A stretch of DNA of 64,000 bases, from the NCBI GenBank assembly GCA_035308165.1, contig DATGHC010000060.1, positions 4,706 through 68,705 on the forward strand. The letters run 5' to 3'. The position numbers and the translations under genes are program-made. This DNA comes from DASTCZ01 sp035308165. GTDB taxonomy: Bacteria; Acidobacteriota; Terriglobia; Acidiferrales; UBA7541. Positions 25,878 to 34,111 of the stretch are shown piece by piece (positions within the stretch are counted from its first letter, which is position 1; each line of letters begins with the position of its first letter). The notes under the pieces are model-generated. The model was not told where the DNA came from, searched no databases, and worked only from the letters and a program-made list of their open reading frames with translations.

Positions 25878-27041
25878 ATGGCAGTGGGAATCGCTCCTGA
25901 AGTTGCTGCGCAAATCCGCATCCTGATCGCTGACGACCAGCCTCACGTGGGAGAAGCGCTGCGGTTGGCGCTGCGCGATGAGGGGTACCATATCGAATTG
26001 GCGGGGTCGCCAGCAGCCGTGGTCACTGCCGTGAGAGAGCGGCCATTTGATTTGGCGCTGCTGGACCTGAATTACGCGCGCGACACCACCTCCGGCCGCG
26101 AGGGGCTGGAGCTGATCGAAGAGCTGCGCGTGCTGGACCGCGACCTGGCCATTGTGGTGATGACGGCGTGGGGCAGCGTGGAAGTGGCTGTGGAGGCGTT
26201 GCAACGCGGTGCAGGCGACTTCATCCAGAAGCCGTGGGACAACGCGGCGCTACGGCGAATTCTGCATACTCAGATTATTCGCGGGCAGGCGCGGCGCGCC
26301 GAGCGATCGCGGCTGCGTCAGGACGAGCGCGATATAGACGCGGCTCGCGCGGTTCAGGAGGGAATGTTGCCGCGGGAATTGCCGGCGCTGCCGGGATTTC
26401 AGCTGGCTGCGGCGTACCGCCCTGCGCGTGTGCTGGCCGGAGATTACTACGATGTTTTGCCGCTGGACACAAACCGCGCCCTGGTTTGCATTGGAGATGT
26501 TGCAGGCAAGGGAATGCCTGCGGCGCTGGTGATGTCCAACTTGCAGGCGGCTGTAAAGGCCTACGCTGGAGAAGATTGCAGCCCGGTGGAGCTGTGCCGG
26601 CGGGTGAACCGCATTCTTTGCGAGAACTGCGAGCCGGGGAGGTATGTCACTTTTTTCTGCGGCGTGCTGGATTCAACCGAAGGGACGTTTACTTACGTCA
26701 ATGCGGGGCACAATCCGCCGCTGGTGGCGCGGCCCAATGGCAGTGTGCTGCGTTTGGCAGATGGCGGACCGGTGCTGGGCGAGTTTCCGGATTGGTCGGC
26801 GGCGCAGGGACAGATCGCGCTGGAACATGGCGACCGGCTGGCGTTTTACACCGATGGCATCACTGAAGCCACCGATGCTGACGGGCAGGAATTTGGCGAA
26901 ACGCGGTTGGCGGATATGCTTTCGGCCAATCGTACATCGCCCGCAGGAGAACTGCACGCCAAACTCCTCGCGGAAGCCGTGCGCTTTGCCAACGGCACGT
27001 TCACGGATGATGCGACGCTGCTGGTTGTGGCTGCGGTTTAG
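25878..27041 (+). CDS. Receiver domain-PP2C (SpoIIE/RsbU-type) serine phosphatase
   Basis: The protein has 387 residues. Residues 12-130 form a response-regulator receiver domain with acidic D19/D20, phosphoacceptor D63 in LALLDLNYA, and the conserved lysine in QKPWDN. A short coiled segment leads into a PP2C-like SpoIIE phosphatase domain (residues about 150-385) with GDYYDVLPL, IGDVAGKGMPAALVMS and YVNAGHNPPL carrying metal-binding aspartates and glycines. Such proteins dephosphorylate anti-anti-sigma factors in partner-switching pathways when the receiver is phosphorylated. No histidine kinase, anti-sigma or STAS gene lies beside it, so its partners must be elsewhere. Confidence 0.9.
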   Translation: MAVGIAPEVAAQIRILIADDQPHVGEALRLALRDEGYHIELAGSPAAVVTAVRERPFDLALLDLNYARDTTSGREGLELIEELRVLDRDLAIVVMTAWGSVEVAVEALQRGAGDFIQKPWDNAALRRILHTQIIRGQARRAERSRLRQDERDIDAARAVQEGMLPRELPALPGFQLAAAYRPARVLAGDYYDVLPLDTNRALVCIGDVAGKGMPAALVMSNLQAAVKAYAGEDCSPVELCRRVNRILCENCEPGRYVTFFCGVLDSTEGTFTYVNAGHNPPLVARPNGSVLRLADGGPVLGEFPDWSAAQGQIALEHGDRLAFYTDGITEATDADGQEFGETRLADMLSANRTSPAGELHAKLLAEAVRFANGTFTDDATLLVVAAV

Positions 27042-27115
27042 ATCTATCTATTCTGCTTGCAGATGGCAGTTCAGGTCTCTGGTTTTTGAAAGTTCCTTCC
27101 ATGTAAACTATTGCC

Positions 27116-27856
27116 ATGAATCTGAAGCCGATTCATACTCTGGCGACCGCATTCATTTCCTTAGTTGGCTCCCTTGGGTTTTCACAAACTCTCAGCAATA
27201 TCCATGAGTTCAAGTCGCAACCGACTGCTGCCGCGATTTGTGAGGAGGTCAAGCCTCAACCTGGCAAACCCGTTGTGATTCGTGGACCTTACATGATTTC
27301 ACCAGATGGCGTTCACATGGCTTACGCTCGAGTCGAAATACAACTTCCTGACAGTGAACACAAGGACGAATACGATTGCCGCAATCATACAACCCTATTC
27401 ACGGCCAAAGGATCGAATAGCCGATTTGACCCGATTCTTGATGTAGCAGGTGTGGACAATCCGACGAGGGGAAATGGATTGCAACTAATTGATTGGTCTC
27501 CCGATTCAGAGATACTTTTGGCCGATCTCCTAACCTGGTATTACGATTCCGAAGGAGCTGAACACAACCTCGTCCTATACTCGTCACGGACGGGATCGCT
27601 AACACAGAAGTCTTTAAGTGAAGTGTTCAAGAGTATCTCACACGAAGATTGCAGATTTGATGGAGAGATTATTGGTTTTTTGGCAGACGGACAGATTGCG
27701 CTACGCACCGTCTACGTGCACGATGAAATAGAGGAATGGAATCCTTGCGTGAAGAGCACGGGATTCTGGGCCATGAACGCTAGTAATTTTCGCCTCACTA
27801 AGATTTCGGGCAGGCAAATCGTCAAACACAACAGCCATTTTGAAGAGTCAAAGTAA
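27116..27856 (+). CDS. Exported protein of unknown function, propeller-like
   Basis: The protein has 246 residues and a signal peptide (MNLKPIHTLATAFISLVGSLGFSQ). The mature part has segments like GPYMISPDGVHMAYARVEI and LQLIDWSPDSEILLADLL, which resemble blades of TolB/PD40-type beta-propellers. Only two or three blades would fit, so it may be a partial propeller or a divergent fold. There are several cysteines (residues about 42, 89 and 182). I do not recognise the family. It is AT-richer in codon use than its neighbours, which might reflect transfer, and no operon partner is evident. Confidence 0.6.
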   Translation: MNLKPIHTLATAFISLVGSLGFSQTLSNIHEFKSQPTAAAICEEVKPQPGKPVVIRGPYMISPDGVHMAYARVEIQLPDSEHKDEYDCRNHTTLFTAKGSNSRFDPILDVAGVDNPTRGNGLQLIDWSPDSEILLADLLTWYYDSEGAEHNLVLYSSRTGSLTQKSLSEVFKSISHEDCRFDGEIIGFLADGQIALRTVYVHDEIEEWNPCVKSTGFWAMNASNFRLTKISGRQIVKHNSHFEESK

Positions 27857-27904
27857 GACGGCATCCCATTGGCGAAAATCCCTTTGAATGTTTGCCGAGC
27901 GCGA

Positions 27905-29590
27905 TTAGCTCGCGCGGCCGTGCTTCCAATCCTTCAAGATTTCGCGGGCGGCATTATAGCCGGGTGCGCCCATCACTCCGCCGCCGGGATGCGTTCCTGA
28001 GCCGCACATATAAAGTCCGCGCACGGGAGTGCGATAGCGCGCCCAGCCGGGAACCGGACGGAGGAAGAAAAGCTGGCCTAGGCTCATTTCCCCGTGAAAA
28101 ATGTTGCCGCCAGTGAGGCCGTAAATTTCCTCGAGGTCGAGCGGTGAAAGCACCTGGCGGTGGCGCACCAGGCTCTTAAACCCCGGCGCGTACTCCTCGA
28201 TGTGGTCCATCACACGATCGGCATAAGCTTCCTTCACGTCGTGCCAATTTCCTTCGGCCAATTTGTAGGGCGTGTACTGCAGAAAAATTCCCATGATGTG
28301 TTTGCCTGGTGGCGCGATGGAATCGTCGTAAGTGGTGGGGATGGTCATTTCAATCAACGGATGCGCAGAGGGACGGCCGTATTTCGCGTCGTCCCAGCCC
28401 CGCTCAACGTAATCCATGCTGGGGCAAATGTGCATGGTTGTTTTGTGATGTGGCTGGAGATTGCCGCCAGGAATTGCGGTGAAGTTGGGCAGGCCATCGA
28501 GCGCCAAATTAATTTTCATCGAGCAGCCCTGCATGGCGATTTCGCGCACGGCTTTCGCGAAATCGGCGGGCAAGTGGTGCTGGCCGACGAGTCCGAGAAA
28601 TGTGCGCTTGGGATCGGCGCAGGAGACGACTGTTTGCGCGAGAATTTCGTCTCCATTTGCAAGCACCGCCCCAACAGCGCGCGGGCCCGATGCGGTGTCC
28701 TTTATCAGTATGTGGTCCACTACTGCGCCGGTGGAGATCTCAGCTCCCGCGGCGCGCGCCGCGTCGGCGATGGATAGCGAAATCGCGCCCATGCCGCCGC
28801 GCACAAATCCCCACAAGCCGCGATGGCCGTCCACTCCGCCCATCACATGATGCAGCAAAACGTAAGCGGTGCCTGGAGAGCGCGGCCCGCCATTGGTTCC
28901 GATGACGCCATCGGTTGCGAGCGTGACTTTGATCTCCTCGGATTCAAACCAGGGCTCAAGAAATTCCGCGACACTTTGCGTGAATATGCGCGCCTGCCCG
29001 ATGCGCTCATCCTCGGGCATGCGCAGCAACTCCATTCCCAACTTTCCGAGTCCCGCTAAATCGCCCCAACCCGTTTTCGTGATATTCGGCGGAGTGCGCA
29101 GCAACATGCGCTCGGCGAATTGCGAAAGCCGCTCGACGAATTCTTCGTAATGTGGATAGACTTCCGCGTCTTTGCGAGAAAACTTGGCAATCTCCTCGCA
29201 GGTGCGCTTCTGGTCCTGCCACATGGTCAGGTGGCGCCCGTCGGGGAAGGGAGTGAAGAACGCGGGGTCTTTGGCGTAAACGCGGTAGCCGAAGCGCGGG
29301 AGATCCAGCTCGCGTATAATGCGCTCCTGCATCAGCGAGCAGAGATAGGCCGCGGTGGAAACCTTGTAGCCGGGCCACACTTCTTCGGTTGTACACGCCC
29401 CGCCCAGAACTTCACGGCGCTCCAGCACGCGCACACTCAGCCCGCCGCGCGCGAGATACGCCGCCGTGACGAGTCCATTGTGCCCGCCGCCGATGATGAC
29501 GATGTCCGTGGTGTGCTTGCCGTTTTGTTTGGTCAAAGTGTGCGCTCGAGCCTCGCGCGGGAGCGTATCTGATTCGAATGCGATGAGCAA
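27905..29590 (-). CDS. CrtI/PYROXD2-type FAD-dependent oxidoreductase
   Basis: The protein has up to 561 residues. A Rossmann FAD-binding motif IVIIGGGHNGLVTAAYLA sits close to the N terminus and is followed by VLERREVLGGACTTEE, the phytoene-desaturase-like signature. The C-terminal YMCGSGTHPGGGVMGAPGYNAA is the second FAD-contact motif. Overall it matches the bacterial relatives of PYROXD2 rather than true carotenoid desaturases, and no carotenoid genes are nearby. The substrate is unknown. There is no ATG before the FAD motif; a TTG at 29590 or at 29536 must serve as start. It is divergent from the permease gene at 29890, across a gap that holds a parS-like site. Confidence 0.82.
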   Translation of the reverse strand: MLIAFESDTLPREARAHTLTKQNGKHTTDIVIIGGGHNGLVTAAYLARGGLSVRVLERREVLGGACTTEEVWPGYKVSTAAYLCSLMQERIIRELDLPRFGYRVYAKDPAFFTPFPDGRHLTMWQDQKRTCEEIAKFSRKDAEVYPHYEEFVERLSQFAERMLLRTPPNITKTGWGDLAGLGKLGMELLRMPEDERIGQARIFTQSVAEFLEPWFESEEIKVTLATDGVIGTNGGPRSPGTAYVLLHHVMGGVDGHRGLWGFVRGGMGAISLSIADAARAAGAEISTGAVVDHILIKDTASGPRAVGAVLANGDEILAQTVVSCADPKRTFLGLVGQHHLPADFAKAVREIAMQGCSMKINLALDGLPNFTAIPGGNLQPHHKTTMHICPSMDYVERGWDDAKYGRPSAHPLIEMTIPTTYDDSIAPPGKHIMGIFLQYTPYKLAEGNWHDVKEAYADRVMDHIEEYAPGFKSLVRHRQVLSPLDLEEIYGLTGGNIFHGEMSLGQLFFLRPVPGWARYRTPVRGLYMCGSGTHPGGGVMGAPGYNAAREILKDWKHGRAS

Positions 29591-29629
29591 GCATCAGGAC
29601 ATCACCAGAAATTGGATGGATTTTGGGCT

Positions 29630-29645
29630 GCCATTTCGAAATGGC
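29630..29645. repeat. Perfect 16-base palindrome
   Basis: GCCATTTCGAAATGGC is a perfect inverted repeat with no spacer, 71 bases before the parS-like site. It could be an operator for the divergent genes on either side. It is not followed by a T-run, so it is not a terminator. Confidence 0.6.
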
Positions 29646-29716
29646 GGGCGGGAAGTTCGCGGCTCGGAAGGAGTTAGAATTGTGGTTGCGCAAAAGTGCT
29701 GCAAAATTGTGCAAAT

Positions 29717-29732
29717 TGTTTCACGTGGAACA
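29717..29732. promoter_or_regulatory. parS-like ParB binding site
   Basis: TGTTTCACGTGGAACA differs from the widely conserved chromosomal parS (TGTTTCACGTGAAACA) at one position, and it fits the looser consensus with N at that symmetric pair. Flanking bases extend the dyad to 24 bases (29713-29736), with AAATTG arms on both sides and a single mismatched pair. It lies in a gap between genes. ParB loads at such sites to organise the replication-origin region during chromosome segregation. No parA or parB gene is in the window. Confidence 0.8.
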
Positions 29733-29889
29733 ATTTGATCACTGGAGCCAAATCGCAAATGGGAGAATCAAGATTGATGATTTGCTGACGAACTCCAAGG
29801 TGCCTTTCAAGAACATCTGAATTCCGTCAAGGTGGTTGAACGACCCTGCGCCGCGCATACTTTCGACATAACCGGCAGAGAGGCAAACG

Positions 29890-32322
29890 ATGGGAGCGCT
29901 CTGGCAGGACATCAAGTTCGGGATGCGGATGCTGGCGAAGAATCCTGGATTCACCGCAGTGGCGGTGTTGACGCTGACGCTGGGGATTGGGGCCAACGCG
30001 GCGATATTTTCGATCCTTGATCCGCTGCTGCTGAGAAAACTTCCTGTTCGCAATCCTGATGAGCTGGTGCTCGTTCACGCCGCCGGCACAATCCATGGGG
30101 AGGATTCCTCCGAACTTTCCTCTTATTTTATCTATCGAGATAACGCGACAGTATTTTTGGGTGTACTCGCCGCGAGCCTCGTTATCGGCCTTCCCGTGAC
30201 CAAGGACGGAGAGACGACGCCCGTCGAGAGCGAGTCGGTATCGGGAAACTTTTTTGAAGTTCTTGGCGTGCATCCATTTCGCGGCCGGCTGCTGATTCCG
30301 TCCGATTCGCAAGCGAATCATGACGAACATGTCGCGGTTCTAAGTTTCGACTACTGGCGGCGCGAATTCCATGGGGACGCTGGAGCCGTTGGGAAGAATC
30401 TTACAATTCAAAATGTTCCCTACACGATTGTAGGCGTCGCTCCGCCGGAATTCTTCGGCATCACGATGGATAGCGTGCCCGAGTTTTATATCCCTATCGG
30501 GTCGCACCCGAACCGCGATTGGTGGATAACGATCTTGGCCCGCTTAAGACCGGGGGTTTCGATCGCACAGGCACAGGCTGGGCTGGAACCTTTATTCCGC
30601 CAAGTGATGGCCGCCTCCACACTTCCAGAAATCGAAAAAGAGCAGGACATGTCGCGGCTGATTCTGACACCTGCGGCGCGCGGTCTTTCTGATTTGCGCG
30701 AGCGATTCTCATTGCCTGCGAAGATTCTCATGGCCGTGGTTGGACTCGTCTTGCTCATTGCGTGTTCCAATGTGGCCAATCTTTTATTTGCGCGCAGCGC
30801 GTCGCGACGCAAGGAAATCACGGTGCGGCTCGCTCTTGGCGCGGGACGCTCGCGCCTGGTGCGTCAACTGCTGACAGAGAGTGCGCTGCTTGCTGGGATG
30901 GGCGCAGCGCTTGGACTTCTGGCGGCGGGTTGGACCGGTCAACTTCTGGTTGCTTCGCTTTCCACCGAGCGCGATCCCATTCATTTCGCTGCTGGCTTGA
31001 CTGGGCGCGTTCTCCTGTTCACCACCGGCGCCCTGATTGTAACGGTTTTGCTTTGCGGTCTCTTACCCGCTTTGGCAGCAACACATGGCGAACTCGCGCA
31101 ACATCTCAAGGTACAGTCCTCGGCCCTGGGAGGCGCGGTGCGCAATCGTTGGCTTGCGAAATCGCCCGTGGTGATACAGGTGGCCCTTTCTGCGACCGTG
31201 TTGGCGGGCGCAGGGCTGTTGCTGCACAGCCTCTACAATCTCGAAACGCTGGACGTTGGATTCGATCGCGATAATGTCCTCACAGTCATTTTCAACAGCA
31301 ACGGCGGCGGACGCACGGCGGATCAAGTCCGCAATTTCTACGATGTACTTGCGGAACGAGCGCGGAATTTACCGGGAGTCCATTCGGCGTGTGTCTCGGC
31401 AACCAGTCCGATTGACGGCCTCGAATACGGCGTCAATGTAGAGGTAGAAGATCGCCCAGTGAATCCTGGCGAATCTCACGTGTTCTTCACCAACACAATG
31501 CCCGGATACTTTGAGACGCTCGGCATTCCGTTGCTTGCCGGGCGCGACTTCTCCTCGCATGACACAGCGGATTCACCGCACGTGGCGATTATCAATCAAA
31601 CCATGGCGCGCCATTACTTCGGTGACCGGGACCCCATCGGCAAACACTTCAAGTTCGTGGAAGGCACACGTCCGCCGATGGAAATCATCGGGATTGCAGC
31701 GGATTCGATTTATTTCAATTTGCGGGAGGCGCCGGAGGATTACCTCTATTTGGACCGCGCACAGTCCAATTCAAGCGGCTCGGTCGCCGGCACTTTGGAC
31801 ATTCGAGCGAACGCAAATGCTAAAGCCCTGGCCGCGCCTGTACGTGAGATGCTCCGTTCACTGGATCGTTCCGTTCAAATCCGGCACATCAGGACGTTGC
31901 GGGAGCAGGCCGAAGAATCACTCCATTCGGACCGGGTGATCGCCGCGCTGTGCAGCGTCTTCAGTTTGCTCGCGTTAGTGCTCACCTGTGTGGGGCTATA
32001 TGGCACGCTATCGTTCAGCGTCGCGAGGCGGACGAGCGAGATTGGCGTGCGGATGGCGCTGGGAGCCGAGCCGCGAGACATCTTCCGTCTGGTAGTTGAT
32101 GGCGGAATGCGATTGACACTGGCCGGCCTGCTCCTTGGCGCGGCCGGAGCGATTGCGTCCGGCTCGCTGTTGGCGAGCTTGCTCTTTGGCGTGAAGCGCA
32201 TGGATCCAGTCACCTTCGCAGGTGTGGCTATTCTTCTTATCGCCGCGGCAATCTTAGCTTGCTATATCCCCGCGCGGCGGGCGATGCGAGTGGATCCACT
32301 CGTGGCTTTGCGCGATGAGTAG
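29890..32322 (+). CDS. Orphan MacB/FtsX-type permease (acidobacterial duplicated orphan permease family)
   Basis: The protein has 810 residues and starts at ATG 29890 after an AGAGAGG ribosome binding site. The N terminus WQDIKFGMRMLAKNPGFTAVAVLTLTLGIGANAAIF is the family signature, and the first transmembrane helix lies within it. A MacB-like periplasmic core domain follows (residues about 50-260), then an FtsX membrane unit, a second core domain (about 480-650) and a second FtsX unit ending with CYIPARRAMRVDPLVALRDE. So the usual four-helix permease is present in duplicate on one chain. No ABC ATPase gene is adjacent, which fits the 'orphan' pattern. Substrate and ATPase are unknown; such proteins occur in many copies in Acidobacteria. 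Confidence 0.9.
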   Translation: MGALWQDIKFGMRMLAKNPGFTAVAVLTLTLGIGANAAIFSILDPLLLRKLPVRNPDELVLVHAAGTIHGEDSSELSSYFIYRDNATVFLGVLAASLVIGLPVTKDGETTPVESESVSGNFFEVLGVHPFRGRLLIPSDSQANHDEHVAVLSFDYWRREFHGDAGAVGKNLTIQNVPYTIVGVAPPEFFGITMDSVPEFYIPIGSHPNRDWWITILARLRPGVSIAQAQAGLEPLFRQVMAASTLPEIEKEQDMSRLILTPAARGLSDLRERFSLPAKILMAVVGLVLLIACSNVANLLFARSASRRKEITVRLALGAGRSRLVRQLLTESALLAGMGAALGLLAAGWTGQLLVASLSTERDPIHFAAGLTGRVLLFTTGALIVTVLLCGLLPALAATHGELAQHLKVQSSALGGAVRNRWLAKSPVVIQVALSATVLAGAGLLLHSLYNLETLDVGFDRDNVLTVIFNSNGGGRTADQVRNFYDVLAERARNLPGVHSACVSATSPIDGLEYGVNVEVEDRPVNPGESHVFFTNTMPGYFETLGIPLLAGRDFSSHDTADSPHVAIINQTMARHYFGDRDPIGKHFKFVEGTRPPMEIIGIAADSIYFNLREAPEDYLYLDRAQSNSSGSVAGTLDIRANANAKALAAPVREMLRSLDRSVQIRHIRTLREQAEESLHSDRVIAALCSVFSLLALVLTCVGLYGTLSFSVARRTSEIGVRMALGAEPRDIFRLVVDGGMRLTLAGLLLGAAGAIASGSLLASLLFGVKRMDPVTFAGVAILLIAAAILACYIPARRAMRVDPLVALRDE

Positions 32323-32326
32323 CAGT

Positions 32327-32356
32327 GAGGGGCGCGATGTTTGCTTCACGCCCCTC
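32327..32356. terminator. Candidate bidirectional terminator
   Basis: GAGGGGCG at 32327-32334 pairs with CGCCCCTC at 32349-32356 (8 pairs, 14-base loop) between two convergent genes. A T-run lies on the plus strand at 32374-32379, somewhat distant from the stem, so efficiency is uncertain. Confidence 0.45.
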
Positions 32357-32378
32357 TCAAATCTCCGCTAGCATTTTT

Positions 32379-33926
32379 TCATGGTTTTGAACCGGCATCA
32401 ATGAACGCGGCGATGTTGCCCTTGAGCTTCGCCAGATCCGCGTCGTGCAGGTACATCATGTGTCCCGCTTCGTAATTCTTCAGCGTGATGTTGCCTTGCA
32501 GCTTATCCGGCAGGCCGAGGTGATTCACAGTAAACTCAGAGCCGAAAAATGGAGTGGCAAGGTCGTAAATGCCGCTTTCGATCTGAACATGTAGGTGCGG
32601 ATTGGAGACCATGGCCTGCACCAGGTCAGGAATCACATTGGGTGAGCCAGGAAACCCAAATCCGCCACCCGGCCGCTTCCAATCCCACGCCCCATTGGCC
32701 TGAATATTCAGGGGGTCATAAACCCTCTCCTGAACAAATTTCAAATCATTGCGGACGTAATTGTTAAAGGTCGCAACGAACGCCGGGCTGACTGCGTCCG
32801 ACTGCGGATCGCTGAATCCGAACTCGCTGAGCGGGTCAATGCTGGGGCCCGAAAAGCGCGCATCGAGACGCCCAGTTGTCAGCCCGCGGCTGCGCTGAAG
32901 TTCGGCCACAAATTGCGGCTCAACAACGCGGAGGTCGGCCTTGAGGAGATAGTCTTCGCCAAGCCCGGTGAAGTGTGAGAGTTTTTTCGCAATGTCCGAC
33001 TTCTGAGCGGGCGTAAGTCCGTCGCCCTTCAACAGAGCGTCAGCATACTCACCCATCGCAAATTTCTCGGCCTCGGCGATAAATGTATTTACATCAGCGG
33101 GACGATCATTCACCGCCTTGTGATACCACGCGGTTGCGGCGTAGGTGGGCAAGTAGAGGACATAACAGATGTCCTGGCCGGGCAGGAAGGAGATGTTACC
33201 GAGGTCGAGAACATTTGAGAGCAGGACGATTCCGTTGAGGGCCATGCTGTCCCGCGCTTGGAGATAGTTGCCGAGGGCGGCGGAGCGGAACGTGCCATAG
33301 CTTTCACCGATCAGAAATTTTGGCGAATTCCAGCGGTCGTTTCGCGTGACGTACGTGTGGATGAATTGCGCGAGGGAGCTGACGTCCGAATCTATGCCCC
33401 AGAAATCCTTGTTCTGAGCTTTGCCCACGGCGTGGCTGTAACCCGTGCCTACCGGATCGATGAAGACCATGTCGGTGTGGTCGAGCAGAGTGTTCGCGTT
33501 GTCCGCCAATTGATAAGGAGCCGGGGGAGTGTAGTCACCATCCACGGTGACAACTTTTCGTGGCCCAAACGCGCCCATGTGCAGCCAGATGGAAGCAGAA
33601 CCCGGGCCACCGTTGTAAAGGAACGAGACCGGGCGCTGGCTCATGTCCTTGGTATCGCTTCTTGTGTAGGCGGTATAAAAAATCAGCGCGGTGGGTTCGC
33701 CCGCGTCATTCTTGATTTGAATGCTTCCTACGGTTGCCTTGTAATTGATGTTCTGCCCACCCACCTTAATACTGTGGTCGGTGGACGAGGATTCCTCTTT
33801 CGCCGCGGTCGCGTCGGCCGCGGGCTTGGCATCAGCGCTCGCCGGCGGCGTCTGAGCGGCGGCGCGTCCAGCTACGCAAAACATAAGCAGAGTGACAGCG
33901 GATGCAACCTTCCAAAATCGTTTCAT
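32379..33926 (-). CDS. Exported S10-family serine carboxypeptidase
   Basis: The protein has 515 residues from the ATG at 33926, with a GGTGGAAG ribosome binding site just upstream and a signal peptide ending RAAAQ. The longer frame to 34082 has no support. The catalytic serine is in GESYGTFRSAALGNYL; the later Asp and His lie in GIYDLATPFFGSE and NYEAGHMMYLHD. The oxyanion/substrate segment FLYNGGPGSAS is typical of S10. A poly-Ala/Lys/Asp stretch follows the signal peptide. S10 enzymes remove C-terminal residues from peptides, usually at acid pH, in keeping with an acidic-soil lifestyle. It is convergent with the permease gene and stands alone. Confidence 0.9.
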   Translation of the reverse strand: MKRFWKVASAVTLLMFCVAGRAAAQTPPASADAKPAADATAAKEESSSTDHSIKVGGQNINYKATVGSIQIKNDAGEPTALIFYTAYTRSDTKDMSQRPVSFLYNGGPGSASIWLHMGAFGPRKVVTVDGDYTPPAPYQLADNANTLLDHTDMVFIDPVGTGYSHAVGKAQNKDFWGIDSDVSSLAQFIHTYVTRNDRWNSPKFLIGESYGTFRSAALGNYLQARDSMALNGIVLLSNVLDLGNISFLPGQDICYVLYLPTYAATAWYHKAVNDRPADVNTFIAEAEKFAMGEYADALLKGDGLTPAQKSDIAKKLSHFTGLGEDYLLKADLRVVEPQFVAELQRSRGLTTGRLDARFSGPSIDPLSEFGFSDPQSDAVSPAFVATFNNYVRNDLKFVQERVYDPLNIQANGAWDWKRPGGGFGFPGSPNVIPDLVQAMVSNPHLHVQIESGIYDLATPFFGSEFTVNHLGLPDKLQGNITLKNYEAGHMMYLHDADLAKLKGNIAAFIDAGSKP

Positions 33927-34111
33927 TCTTCCACCCCTATTGGAAAAGTGAGCGTTCAGCGGAGAGCAATCGCTGGGAGATTCTAAGCGGGCAGGGGGAC
34001 AAGTAGGCTCAATCCGGCCTGCGGGCGCGATATCTCTAAACGTAAGGACGCAAGATTGTGGGAAATGTTTCGCCGGAATCAAGAATAGTCGGGTGGAAAA
34101 TAGAGCGATTC

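Larger units (their letters stand above)
29591..29889. other. Intergenic gap with two palindromes
   Basis: This 299-base gap separates divergent genes. It holds the 16-base palindrome at 29630-29645 and the parS-like site at 29717-29732, listed separately. A 65-codon open frame on the plus strand (29623-29820) crosses both palindromes and shows no sign of being a gene. The promoter of the downstream permease gene should lie here but is not recognisable. Confidence 0.6.

Noticed and set aside
29623..29820. 65-codon gene
   Set aside because: Crosses both palindromes, has no ribosome binding site and no coding signature; the parS-like site explains the conserved-looking part.
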